A stretch of 64,000 bases of DNA. Origin: Bacteroidales bacterium. Its GTDB lineage: Bacteria > Bacteroidota > Bacteroidia > Bacteroidales > 4484-276. A program made the translations under genes and the position numbers. Location: assembly GCA_035647615.1 (NCBI GenBank), contig DASRND010000035.1, positions 61,001 to 125,000 on the forward strand. The letters run 5' to 3'. Of this stretch, positions 25,659 to 34,297 are shown piece by piece (the first letter of the stretch is position 1; every line of letters starts with the position of its first letter). The notes below the pieces were generated by a model, which searched no databases, was not told the DNA's origin, and worked only from the letters and a program-made list of their open reading frames with translations.

Positions 25659-26795
25659 ATGATTTTTAAGATTTATCATAAACAAAACTTCTTTTCTACG
25701 GCCTGTCTTTTGGCAGGCATGTTTGTCATGGTTGCGCTTAGCGCAATGCTCGCGTCGTGCAATCCCGCCGATGATCCCGAACCTGAACCTTACACACCCA
25801 CACCTTATCATATAGAAATTCCGTATGGATTTCCTACGCAGCTCAACGTTCCAGCCGACAACCCGATGACAGTGGAAGGTGTGGCGCTGGGGCGAAAGCT
25901 TTTTTACGATGGGCGCCTCAATGGCCGCACCCACCCCGACTCGATGATGAGCTGCGCCACCTGTCACCGGCAGGAGCACAGCTTTGAAATCGGAGCTTCG
26001 CGCCCGCATCCTTTCGGTGTTACCGGCAAACCGACATACCACGTGATGCTACCCATGATTAATCTGGTGTGGAACATGGGTAATTTTGGCTGGAACGGAA
26101 GCATCCCCTCCATCGAAGCCGACGTGTTTGCGGTGATCAGCGACCCAACGGAGTTTGATTCGTCACCGGAACGCGTGGTTCAAACTTTAAAAAATATCGA
26201 CAAATATCCTGAAATGTTTAGCAAAGCTTTTGGAACCCCGGAAATCACTGCCGATCGCGTAGCCAAAGCTCTTGCCCAATTTGTGCGAACGTTGATCTCG
26301 ACCAACTCAAGATTTGATAAATACATGCGTGGCGACGAGCAACTTGCACCCGAGGAGCTACGCGGCTATGTGCTTTTCACAACCGAAGAGGGCGCCGACT
26401 GTTTCCACTGCCACGGCGGCTTCGGCAACCCATTGTTTACCAACAACAAGTTTTACAACAATGGTAAAGATTCCGTTTTCACTGATCCTTATGATCGCTT
26501 CAGCATTACCGGCGACCCGATGGATCGCGGCGCCTACAAAGCTACCACGCTGCGCAACATCCGGCTCACCGGCCCTTACATGCACGACGGACGGTTTGAA
26601 ACGCTCGAAGAAGTAATCGATTTTTACTCGCATCATCTTATCAATACTCCCGAAATCGACCCGCTGATGCACCACGTGGCCAATGGCGGCGTCCAGCTTA
26701 CTCCACCCGAAAAGGCGGATTTGATTGCTTTTATAAAAACGCTGCAGGATGAGGAATTTTTAAAGAATCCGGATTTTGGGCCACCCGCGGAGTAA
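25659..26795 (+). CDS. Di-heme cytochrome c peroxidase (CcpA/MauG family) lipoprotein
   Basis: 378 residues. A hydrophobic leader ends in the lipobox LASC (Cys about residue 34), so it should be a lipoprotein. Two c-type heme sites are visible: CATCH (Cys99, Cys102, His103) and CFHCH (Cys248, Cys251, His252), as in bacterial di-heme peroxidases that reduce hydrogen peroxide in the periplasm; further family segments are WNMGNFGWNG, FVRTLIS, and LRNIRLTGPYMHDGRF. MauG-like oxidases share this fold, so the substrate is not certain. It presumably takes electrons from a periplasmic cytochrome encoded elsewhere. Its presence implies a cytochrome c maturation system and some exposure to oxygen. Confidence 0.9.
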   Translation: MIFKIYHKQNFFSTACLLAGMFVMVALSAMLASCNPADDPEPEPYTPTPYHIEIPYGFPTQLNVPADNPMTVEGVALGRKLFYDGRLNGRTHPDSMMSCATCHRQEHSFEIGASRPHPFGVTGKPTYHVMLPMINLVWNMGNFGWNGSIPSIEADVFAVISDPTEFDSSPERVVQTLKNIDKYPEMFSKAFGTPEITADRVAKALAQFVRTLISTNSRFDKYMRGDEQLAPEELRGYVLFTTEEGADCFHCHGGFGNPLFTNNKFYNNGKDSVFTDPYDRFSITGDPMDRGAYKATTLRNIRLTGPYMHDGRFETLEEVIDFYSHHLINTPEIDPLMHHVANGGVQLTPPEKADLIAFIKTLQDEEFLKNPDFGPPAE

Positions 26796-26975
26796 AAACG
26801 CAGGGCGCAAAACACCTCCTCGAATTGCTTTTGATTTTTGAAATTTTGACCTTGACGTTATTTGGGATTTGTCTTTTTTCTTTTGTCTTAATCTTTTTTA
26901 AACCTTTCTCCTATCGCCACTGCCATAGGAATTTTATCTTTGCCGCTTCAATCAAAATCATTAATTCTATAATAA

Positions 26976-28886
26976 ATGAAGACAAATAAATTGCTTACGC
27001 TGACAGGAACGCTCCTGCTGTTTCTGATGATTAACTTAATGAACATCCAACCTATGATGGCACAAAACCAAATTCCTTTGGAAGACTTCTTCAAGAATCC
27101 TGAGAAGTCGGGCTACCAAATTTCTCCCGACGGGAAGTACTATTCCTATCTGGCACCTTACGAAAACCGCATGAACATCTTCGTGCAGAAGATTGGCAAA
27201 GACAAAGCCGACCGCCTCACCAGCGAAACCGACCGCGACATTGCCGGCTACTACTGGGCAAACGACAACCGCATACTTTATCTGAAAGATAGCGGCGGCG
27301 ACGAAAACTTTGCGCTCTATGGCGTGGATAAAAACGGCAAAAACCAAAAATGCCTCACCTGCTTCGAGGGTGTGCTCACACAAATCATCGACGACCTAAA
27401 GGACATCCCCGACGAGATGATCATTGGGCTGAACAAACGCAACCCGCAGATTTTTGATCCCTACCGCCTCAACATCAACACCGGCGAAATGCAGATGCTG
27501 GCCGAGAACCCCGGCAACATACAAGGCTGGATGACCGACCACGATGGCAAGCTGCGCATTGCAATGGCCATTGTGGATGGCGTAAACACACAGTTGCTTT
27601 ATCGCGACACCGAAGAAGAAGAGTTTCAACCTACCCTCACCACCAACTTTAAGGAATCGGTATACCCACAATTTTTCGATTTTAATAATAAAAATGTATA
27701 TGCTGGTTCCAACCTGGGGCGCGACAAATCTGCCGGTGTAATTTTCGATCCCAAAACCGGAAAAGAAGTCGAGACCATTTATGAAAATGATAAATATGAT
27801 GTTTCGGATGTTTCTTATTCGCGCAAGCGCAAAGTGCTGACTGCCGCCTCGTATATCTCCTGGAAACGGGAACGTCATTTTTTTGATGACCAGATGGCCA
27901 ACATCTTTGAAAAACTCAACAACAAACTCAAAGGTTATGAGATTTCCATGAGCGGCTCCAACGACGACGAAGACATGTACATCGTGCGCACCTATTCCGA
28001 CAAATCGCTCGGAGCTTACTATTTGTATGATGTAAAAAAAGATGAGCTTACAAAAATCCACGAAGTAAGTCCCTGGATCGACGAGAAACAGATGGCCAGC
28101 ACCTACCCCATCGAATATACTGCCCGCGACGGCATGATAATTCCCGGTTACCTGACGCTGCCCAACGGCCTCACACCCGAGAGCGCCAAAAGCATTCCGA
28201 TGGTGATAAATCCCCACGGCGGCCCTTGGGCGCGCGACAACTGGGGCTGGAACCCGGAGATTCAGTTTCTGGCCAACCGCGGATTTGGCGTGCTGCAGAT
28301 GAACTTTAGAGGCTCTACCGGTTACGGTCGTGAGTTTATGGAAAAATCCTTCGGCCAATGGGGACTTACCATGCAAAACGACATCACCGATGGCGTTTAC
28401 TGGCTCATCAACAAAGGTATCGCCGACAAGAACCGCATTGCCATCTATGGCGCCAGCTATGGTGGATATGCCACATTACAGGGCATCGTGGTAACTCCAA
28501 CACTTTACGCCGCCGCTGTGGATTACGTGGGTGTTTCCAACCTCTTTACCTTTATGCAAACCGTCCCTCCGTATTGGAAACCGCTGCTCGACATGATGTA
28601 CGAGATGGTTGGAAATCCGGTGACCGACAGCGTGCAGTTTAAAGCTACTTCGCCGGCACTCAACGCCGACAAAATGATGACGCCATTATTTGTGGCACAG
28701 GGCGCCAACGACCCGCGCGTCAACATCGACGAAAGTGATCAGATCGTTGAGGCTTTGCGCCAACGCGGCATCGAAGTGGAATATATGGTGAAAGACAACG
28801 AAGGCCACGGCTTTCATAACGAAGAAAACCGTTTCGATTTCTACCGCGCCATGGAGAAATTCCTAAAAGCGCATTTGATGGAATAA
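26976..28886 (+). CDS. S9-family prolyl oligopeptidase-like peptidase, exported
   Basis: 636 residues with an N-terminal signal peptide (LLTLTGTLLLFLMINLMNIQPMMAQ). The first ~370 residues form a WD40-like beta-propeller (ISPDGKYYSYLAP and related blades); the rest is an alpha/beta-hydrolase with catalytic Ser494 (GASYGG), Asp579 (GANDPRVN) and His611 (NEGHGF), plus the MVINPHGGP oxyanion region and NFRGSTGYG. Family members (dipeptidyl or acylaminoacyl peptidases) cut short peptides in the periplasm. A TATCTTTG box at 26935-26942 lies 34 bases before the ATG. Fits with the exported C25 proteases as part of protein use. Confidence 0.92.
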   Translation: MKTNKLLTLTGTLLLFLMINLMNIQPMMAQNQIPLEDFFKNPEKSGYQISPDGKYYSYLAPYENRMNIFVQKIGKDKADRLTSETDRDIAGYYWANDNRILYLKDSGGDENFALYGVDKNGKNQKCLTCFEGVLTQIIDDLKDIPDEMIIGLNKRNPQIFDPYRLNINTGEMQMLAENPGNIQGWMTDHDGKLRIAMAIVDGVNTQLLYRDTEEEEFQPTLTTNFKESVYPQFFDFNNKNVYAGSNLGRDKSAGVIFDPKTGKEVETIYENDKYDVSDVSYSRKRKVLTAASYISWKRERHFFDDQMANIFEKLNNKLKGYEISMSGSNDDEDMYIVRTYSDKSLGAYYLYDVKKDELTKIHEVSPWIDEKQMASTYPIEYTARDGMIIPGYLTLPNGLTPESAKSIPMVINPHGGPWARDNWGWNPEIQFLANRGFGVLQMNFRGSTGYGREFMEKSFGQWGLTMQNDITDGVYWLINKGIADKNRIAIYGASYGGYATLQGIVVTPTLYAAAVDYVGVSNLFTFMQTVPPYWKPLLDMMYEMVGNPVTDSVQFKATSPALNADKMMTPLFVAQGANDPRVNIDESDQIVEALRQRGIEVEYMVKDNEGHGFHNEENRFDFYRAMEKFLKAHLME

Positions 28887-28906
28887 TGATTTAAAGGTAG
28901 CTACAA

Positions 28907-28948
28907 ATAAAAAAAGGCACAGAGTTTAAAAACCCCGTGCCTTTTTTA
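28907..28948. terminator. Bidirectional terminator between the S9 peptidase and acyl-CoA dehydrogenase genes
   Basis: AAAAAAGGCAC (28910-28920) pairs with GTGCCTTTTTT (28937-28947), with T tracts in both directions; it lies between two convergent genes. Confidence 0.88.
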
Positions 28949-28967
28949 TTTTATGCTTATCGCAATA

Positions 28968-30749
28968 TTAAAAATCATACTTGTTGTCGTCGATTACTTT
29001 GGCAGCAAGGCGGCGACGGGCTTCCTTGATGTTGATGGGAGCCACAGCCGAGAGCTTTTCGGCAATACGCACCAGCTTCAGTCGCTCTTCGCCCTCAGCA
29101 AAAGAGTTGATGGCATCCACAGCATTTTTGCGGATGATGTCAGCAGCCTCATAAATAAATACATCTACAATGTCGCGATAGATGCTGATAGCTTCAGCAC
29201 CACGGAGACTTTCGAGCTTTTCGAGCCGCAACAACGCCGATTCCGCAGCATACACCTGCATGATGATATCGGAAACGTTGAACAAAATCTCCTGCTCTGT
29301 AATGAGGGTTCGCTTGAAGGTGTCAGAAATTACGCCCAACAGCAACAGTGCTGCTTTTTTAAAATTACGCACATAAAAACGATTCTCTTCGTAATAGCCC
29401 TGCGGAGCCTTTTCGCCACCCGACCCCTCAAACTCTTCAAGCACCAGGCGTGATTGTTTTGGTATATCAAAACCCTCTTTCAGAGCCTTCTTGATGGTGG
29501 TATCCACCACCAACATACGGTTGATTTCATTGGTACCTTCAAAGATGCGGTTGATACGCGAATCGCGATAGGCGCGGTCGACAGACGTCTCGCTGGAAAA
29601 GCCCATACCACCAAAAATCTGTACTGCTTCATCCACAATAAAATCCAATGCTTCTGAGCCAAAAACTTTCAAAAAAGCAGCTTCGATGGCGTATTGTGCA
29701 ATGCCGTCGACGGTAGCTTCTCCTTTGGAGCGCCCCTCTTCGAGAAGCTGATCGATGGTGTCGTCGATGTTGGCGGCCACGCGATATACGGATGCCTCGG
29801 TAACCCAGGTCTTGATCACCTGATCGGCCAGCTTGTGCTGGATGGCACCAAAAGTAGCGATGGTGGTGTTGAATTGCCTGCGCTCATTGGCGTAGTTTAC
29901 CGATTGGGTGATGGCACGTTTGGCAGCGCCTAACACAGTACCGCCCAGCTTGATGCGTCCCATGTGCAAAATATTGAGCGCGATGCGGAACCCCTGGCCG
30001 CGCTTGCCCAGCAGATTTTCGACGGGCACTTTGCAGTCGTTAAAAAATATCTGTACGGTAGAGGAGCCTTTGATGCCCATCTTTTTTTCTTCAGGATTGA
30101 ATTTGATGCCCGAAAAGTTGCGCTCCACGATAAAAGCACTCAGCACACGATCGTTGTCGATTTTGGCAAACACAGTCATCACATCGGCAAAACCGCCGTT
30201 GGTGATCCACATTTTCTGACCGTTCAGTAGATAATGTTTCCCGTCTTCCGAAAGCACAGCCTGCGTTTTGCCACTGTTGGCGTCGGAGCCGGCGCCGGGT
30301 TCGGTGAGGCAATAGGCCGAAGTAAGCTCGCCGGTAGCCAGACGGGGGATGTATTTTTGCTTTTGTTCCTCGTTGCCATAATACACGATAGGCAACGTGC
30401 CGATGCCAGTGTGCGCACTGTACGCCACCGAGAAAGAGTAGCCGGCGCCCATGTACTCGCTGGCAAGCATGGAAGTAACAAAATTCTGATCGAATCCTTC
30501 GTATTCCTCCGGCACAGAGATGCCCAGCAACCCCAACTCGCCTGACTTCTGCAGCAGCCAACGCATCAGCCCTTCTTCCTGTGCATCAATGCGATCGAGA
30601 TTAGGATACACCTCCTGCTCCAAAAAATCGGAACAGGTTTGACCAATCATCAACTGCTCCTCGGTAAATTCTTCAGGGATGAAAATATCCGCTGCTTTAG
30701 TTTCTTTTATCAGAAACTCGCCACCTTTTAAGATGTTTTCTTTAGCCAT
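28968..30749 (-). CDS. Long acyl-CoA dehydrogenase (FadE/VLCAD-like, with C-terminal extension)
   Basis: 593 residues. Residues ~25-420 form the acyl-CoA dehydrogenase fold with CLTEPGAGSDANSGKT, NGQKMWITNGGFAD, QIFGGMGF and RIFEGTNEINRM (the Glu here aligns with the catalytic base of long-chain enzymes). An added ~170-residue helical C-terminal domain, as in very-long-chain dehydrogenases, follows. It would feed electrons to ETF such as the one at 824-2576. In many Bacteroidota this gene travels with thiolase and hydroxyacyl-CoA dehydrogenase genes; here it stands alone with its own promoter. Confidence 0.92.
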   Translation of the reverse strand: MAKENILKGGEFLIKETKAADIFIPEEFTEEQLMIGQTCSDFLEQEVYPNLDRIDAQEEGLMRWLLQKSGELGLLGISVPEEYEGFDQNFVTSMLASEYMGAGYSFSVAYSAHTGIGTLPIVYYGNEEQKQKYIPRLATGELTSAYCLTEPGAGSDANSGKTQAVLSEDGKHYLLNGQKMWITNGGFADVMTVFAKIDNDRVLSAFIVERNFSGIKFNPEEKKMGIKGSSTVQIFFNDCKVPVENLLGKRGQGFRIALNILHMGRIKLGGTVLGAAKRAITQSVNYANERRQFNTTIATFGAIQHKLADQVIKTWVTEASVYRVAANIDDTIDQLLEEGRSKGEATVDGIAQYAIEAAFLKVFGSEALDFIVDEAVQIFGGMGFSSETSVDRAYRDSRINRIFEGTNEINRMLVVDTTIKKALKEGFDIPKQSRLVLEEFEGSGGEKAPQGYYEENRFYVRNFKKAALLLLGVISDTFKRTLITEQEILFNVSDIIMQVYAAESALLRLEKLESLRGAEAISIYRDIVDVFIYEAADIIRKNAVDAINSFAEGEERLKLVRIAEKLSAVAPINIKEARRRLAAKVIDDNKYDF

Positions 30750-30848
30750 TATCTATCATTTTTTATTTGAGAATCATTATCAAAACCTCCTGACGACAAG
30801 CTGTTTTCCTATTTATTTCACAAAAAAACACCTGTCGCAAAGAGCGCA

Positions 30849-30878
30849 CAAAGATAACATTGTGGTTTTATTTAACAA
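30849..30878 (-). promoter_or_regulatory. Promoter of the long acyl-CoA dehydrogenase
   Basis: Minus strand TTG (30878-30876), spacer 19, TATCTTTG (30856-30849): full match to the phylum consensus. Predicted start near 30842, leader about 93 bases. The rest of the gene-free stretch 30750-31147 shows only a small GNRA-type hairpin (30924-30935). Confidence 0.75.
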
Positions 30879-31147
30879 CACTTCGGCGTGAACGCAACGA
30901 TGAGTGATGGTGAAGATGATTTTCAGCGAAAGCTGCACCAATGGCTGCCTGAGAGCATCCTAAGTGTCGAACCCTGATTGTGCCGGAAGGTTTTGTAAAT
31001 CGTTATATGAAAAAGGAAACCGATAGTAATGGTAACATGTGGAATAACCAAAATTCCTGCGTAAGGTGCTGAAATGTCGAAAAAACAGGTCGGTTGTAAT
31101 TTCCCCCGTATGGCTTCGTTATAAAAAGCCAAAGTTAAAATTATTGC

Positions 31148-31828
31148 ATGAAGAGATTTTTTCTGACCGTCAGCATTATTATTTCTGTAGGATTTTTGAC
31201 GAATCTGCACGCGCAACGAATCATGGGCGCCCTCATTGGCGGCTTCAACACCACCAATGTGCAGGGCGACGACGTGTTTGGTTTTTATAAATTTGGGCTG
31301 AACGCAGGCGCAGCAGCCATCGTTCCTTTTGCCGAAAAATGGTCGTTTACCCTCGAAGCCGTTTACAGCCAAAAAGGCGCCTTTCATCGCGAAGGGGGAC
31401 GTGGCATGGATTACCGCTACGAACACGACTACAACCATTACAAGCTCCAGCTCAACTATCTGGAGGTGCCTGTGCTGGTACATTTTCACGACAAAAAATG
31501 GCTCAAGGCCGGCGCGGGGTTTTCGTACGGAAGGCTCGTAGGCGTGAAAGAATACGAAGACCACGTGCGCATTGCCACCACCACGCTCAACGATGGCCCT
31601 TACGATACCGACGAATATTCAGGACTGATCGACATAGAGTTTCCCATCTATGGACAATTGAAAATCGATGCACGCTACTCATTTTCGCTTTTCAAAATAA
31701 GAACCCGTACCTACGAAAATGTGCGCAACGACGAAGAAAAAATCCGCAAACAATACAACCAGGTGCTTTCTTTCCGGCTGATATGGGTTTTTAATGAACG
31801 CGCATCTCGCGAAAGCCGCCTGAAATAA
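31148..31828 (+). CDS. Outer-membrane beta-barrel protein (PorT-like family)
   Basis: 226 residues; signal peptide MKRFFLTVSIIISVGFLTNLHA, then Q-R-I-M-G-A-L-I-G-G typical of the small-barrel family found widely in Bacteroidota. Alternating strands are visible (WSFTLEAVYSQKGAF, YLEVPVLVHFHDKKWLKAGAGFSYG, LKIDARYSFSLFKIR), with an acidic segment and a final strand LSFRLIWVF. Members are generally annotated as porin family or outer membrane beta-barrel protein; ligands are unknown. Single gene. Confidence 0.8.
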   Translation: MKRFFLTVSIIISVGFLTNLHAQRIMGALIGGFNTTNVQGDDVFGFYKFGLNAGAAAIVPFAEKWSFTLEAVYSQKGAFHREGGRGMDYRYEHDYNHYKLQLNYLEVPVLVHFHDKKWLKAGAGFSYGRLVGVKEYEDHVRIATTTLNDGPYDTDEYSGLIDIEFPIYGQLKIDARYSFSLFKIRTRTYENVRNDEEKIRKQYNQVLSFRLIWVFNERASRESRLK

Positions 31829-31863
31829 AGATTATTAAAAGCTCTTTGAAAAACATAAGAAAA

Positions 31864-31959
31864 ACCACAGAGACAACACGACACAGAGAAAAATCAGAAG
31901 AAAACATACTTTCCTCTTGATTCAATAAGTCATTTTGTTTTCCTCCGTGACTCTGTGGT
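31864..31959. repeat. Long inverted repeat with ends ACCACAGAG / CTCTGTGGT
   Basis: The 9-bp ends at 31864-31872 and 31951-31959 are perfect inverted copies and the inner sequence continues the partial pairing (CACGACACAGAG against CTCCGTGACTCTG). Such CCACAGAG elements recur between genes in many bacterial genomes; a single copy is present here. Confidence 0.55.
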
Positions 31960-32074
31960 GAAAAAGCTTTTGTTCTCCTCTTCGCCTCCGTCCTAAACAA
32001 TGACTTTTTCCTCACTTTTTAAACAGAACCATGCTGAGGGTGTTTAAAGGTTATTAATCACTAAATAAAGATCA

Positions 32075-32431
32075 ATGTCAATTAAAGGCAAGGTCGCACG
32101 CTTTATTCTGGAACACGCTCCCGAAGGCATCCGGAAATTTACTTTAAACCACGTAATAGGAAAATACGGAAAGATGATAGAAATAAAATTCGACCCCACA
32201 GAGAAATACCTGCAGGCAAGTCTATTGCTAGCCGGCGAGGAGCAACCCATCGAGATCAAAGTTACCGACTACCACCTGGAAAAAGCAGGCGAAAAAACCA
32301 TCCTCACAATATTGCAGGCTTCGGTAGACAGGGAGTGGATCGACCTGCTGATACAAAATACCCTTATCGGAAAAAAGATTAAAATTCCTGCCAAGAGATC
32401 GGAAATGATTTTTGAGATTCTGAAATCATAG
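32075..32431 (+). CDS. Small cytoplasmic protein, function unknown
   Basis: 118 residues, no signal peptide or membrane span. Starts MSIKGKVARFILEHAPEGIRKFT; contains two predicted strands (MIEIKFDPTEKYLQASLLLAGEEQPIEIKV) and a final helix. Charged and lysine-rich (about 13 Lys). It resembles no family I know. The length, codon use and position between a barrel protein and a T9SS gene support a real gene. It does not share a promoter with the next gene, which has its own. Confidence 0.6.
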   Translation: MSIKGKVARFILEHAPEGIRKFTLNHVIGKYGKMIEIKFDPTEKYLQASLLLAGEEQPIEIKVTDYHLEKAGEKTILTILQASVDREWIDLLIQNTLIGKKIKIPAKRSEMIFEILKS

Positions 32432-32497
32432 CTTTTCCTTCTTACCTGCCGATCACCGAATTTGATTTTCCAAATCAGAAAACCAAACCTTCCAGCA

Positions 32498-32529
32498 TTG
32501 CCTGATTCCTGTTTTTTAGGATAACTTTG
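32498..32529 (+). promoter_or_regulatory. Promoter of the T9SS beta-helix gene
   Basis: TTG (32498-32500), spacer 21, TAACTTTG (32522-32529). The predicted start (about 32536) lies after a possible ATG at 32527, which excludes that codon and favours the ATG at 32554. Confidence 0.7.
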
Positions 32530-32553
32530 TTGCCATTATTATTTTTAATAAAA

Positions 32554-34161
32554 ATGAAAAAACAGCGAATCCTTCTGGCAGTAATATTTCTACTTCAATT
32601 CTTTTCTTTAAAATCACATGCTGATTCCATCGAAGTTGGCGGCATGGTTTCAGGCGTGTGGGATGTGGATACCGTTTTTGTGACTGACAACCTGCGCATC
32701 CGCGAAATCACTACACTGGAAATAACCCCGGGGACGCTCGTGCTTTTTAATGGTTCCTTCGGCATACATGTCGAAGGTCGGCTACTGGCACAAGGCACAT
32801 CCGACGACCCTATCATTTTTACGATCGCCGACACCACCGGCTTCAGCAACGACACGCTGTCACTTGGCGGATGGCAACAAATACGCATGCAAAACATTGC
32901 CCCCTCCGAAGATTCATCAATTTTCACCTTCTGCCACTTCCACCACGGAAAAGCTGTAGCCCGCGATTCCCTCTTCAGCTATGGCGGCGCTTTCTGCATC
33001 CGCAACACCGACAAAGTGCGCATCGAAAATTGCAACTTTTACAACAACTACGCTTTTTACAACGGCGGCGCCATTTACCTGGAACAATCCAATGTTGTGA
33101 TCAGAAACAACTTTTTTGAAGGCAACCGCTGTGGGCAAACTTTCGACTTCTACGGCTTTGGCGGCGCCCTGTGCAGTGATGCCGGAGTTCCCATTGTCAG
33201 CCACAACCATTTCATCAGCAACAGCTCTGCCAGCATCGGCGGCGCAGTGTGCATTCGCTTTCGCGATTGCCCGCTGCACCACAATATCTTCGACGAAAAC
33301 TTTAGCGCACTTGGCGGTGCATTTGGCATCGTAAATATCACCGCCTGCCGCTATGCCATCCATAACAATCTGGTGATTAATAATGGTGCTGAATTTTTTG
33401 GCGCCGGCATCTCCAACAACAACTGCAGCCCACTCTATGTAAACAACACCATCGCTAACAATCATTGCGTGGGCGGCGGAGGTGGCTTTTATTGCAAAGA
33501 TTCTGTAGCGCCGGTTCTTTACAACAACATCCTGTGGGGCAACACACAATATGGTGGCCAGAGCAATCAGGTGTATCTGTGGGATTTGCTGTCGCAGCCG
33601 TCGTTTTTTTATAATGATGTGGAAGGCGGAAAAGAAAATTTTGCCGGCACCGGAGGCTCGGCCTACAGCGCCGCATACAAAAACAACCTCGACACGTTGC
33701 CGCTCTTCGAAGGAGAAACTTATCATTTGCTACCGTGGTCTGGTTGCGTGGAAGCCGGCGCCTCCGACACCGCCGGACTCCTGATACCGTCGTATGATCT
33801 GGCGAATCAGCCGCGCCTGGTGGGAACTCGTATCGACATAGGCGCCTACGAAAACCAAAATCCTGTGACGGTTGCCGAACCCAAATCGCTCCCGCAGATC
33901 ATCCTCTCCGATCCCGCCCCCAACCCGGCAACAGACAGAGTGGAATTTCAGTTTTACCTTCCCTTTCCGCAAAATAATATCACTCTGAAAATTGTCGATC
34001 TGCAAGGGAAACTCATTGCTACCCTTTTTGCTGGTAAAGCTACTGCCGGCCTTCACAACATAACCTGGCATCCCAACCTGAAAAACGCCAAAGCGGGCAT
34101 CTATTTTTGTGTATTAAAAACTGACGCCTTCCAAACAGCAAAGAAATTGGTGGTAGAGTAA
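32554..34161 (+). CDS. Secreted right-handed beta-helix protein with T9SS sorting domain
   Basis: 535 residues from the ATG at 32554, which begins a signal peptide (MKKQRILLAVIFLLQFFSLKS) and lies downstream of the promoter. The central ~300 residues are a parallel beta-helix with many Asn-rich turns (ENCNFYNNYAFYNGGAIYLEQSNVVIRNNFF-type rungs, repeated NN and GGA motifs), a fold common in polysaccharide-binding or -lyase proteins and adhesins. No catalytic residues were identified. The C-terminal ~85 residues are a type A sorting domain (SDPAPNPATDRVEFQF, LKIVDLQGKLIATLF, NAKAGIYFCVL). Expected on the cell surface or secreted. A family A palindrome follows its stop. Confidence 0.85.
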   Translation: MKKQRILLAVIFLLQFFSLKSHADSIEVGGMVSGVWDVDTVFVTDNLRIREITTLEITPGTLVLFNGSFGIHVEGRLLAQGTSDDPIIFTIADTTGFSNDTLSLGGWQQIRMQNIAPSEDSSIFTFCHFHHGKAVARDSLFSYGGAFCIRNTDKVRIENCNFYNNYAFYNGGAIYLEQSNVVIRNNFFEGNRCGQTFDFYGFGGALCSDAGVPIVSHNHFISNSSASIGGAVCIRFRDCPLHHNIFDENFSALGGAFGIVNITACRYAIHNNLVINNGAEFFGAGISNNNCSPLYVNNTIANNHCVGGGGGFYCKDSVAPVLYNNILWGNTQYGGQSNQVYLWDLLSQPSFFYNDVEGGKENFAGTGGSAYSAAYKNNLDTLPLFEGETYHLLPWSGCVEAGASDTAGLLIPSYDLANQPRLVGTRIDIGAYENQNPVTVAEPKSLPQIILSDPAPNPATDRVEFQFYLPFPQNNITLKIVDLQGKLIATLFAGKATAGLHNITWHPNLKNAKAGIYFCVLKTDAFQTAKKLVVE

Positions 34162-34185
34162 AAATGTGGGCAACGCCCTGACTGC

Positions 34186-34225
34186 GACTTTCGAGCGTCA
34201 GCTAACTGGTTGACCTCAAAACGTC
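34186..34225. repeat. Dispersed 40-bp palindromic repeat, copy 2 (family A)
   Basis: Inverted relative to copy 1 (7575-7614): begins GACTTTCGAGCGTCAGCTAA and ends ACCTCAAAACGTC. Same length, the arms conserved, the centre diverged. Located 24 bases past a T9SS gene, as is copy 1. The rest of the gap 34162-34297 has no other signal. Confidence 0.8.
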
Positions 34226-34297
34226 AAAAATAATGCGTGTTTTTTCGCGTGAATTAGCTTAATTCGTGTGAATTCGTGAACTGTTTTTTAAGCCTAA

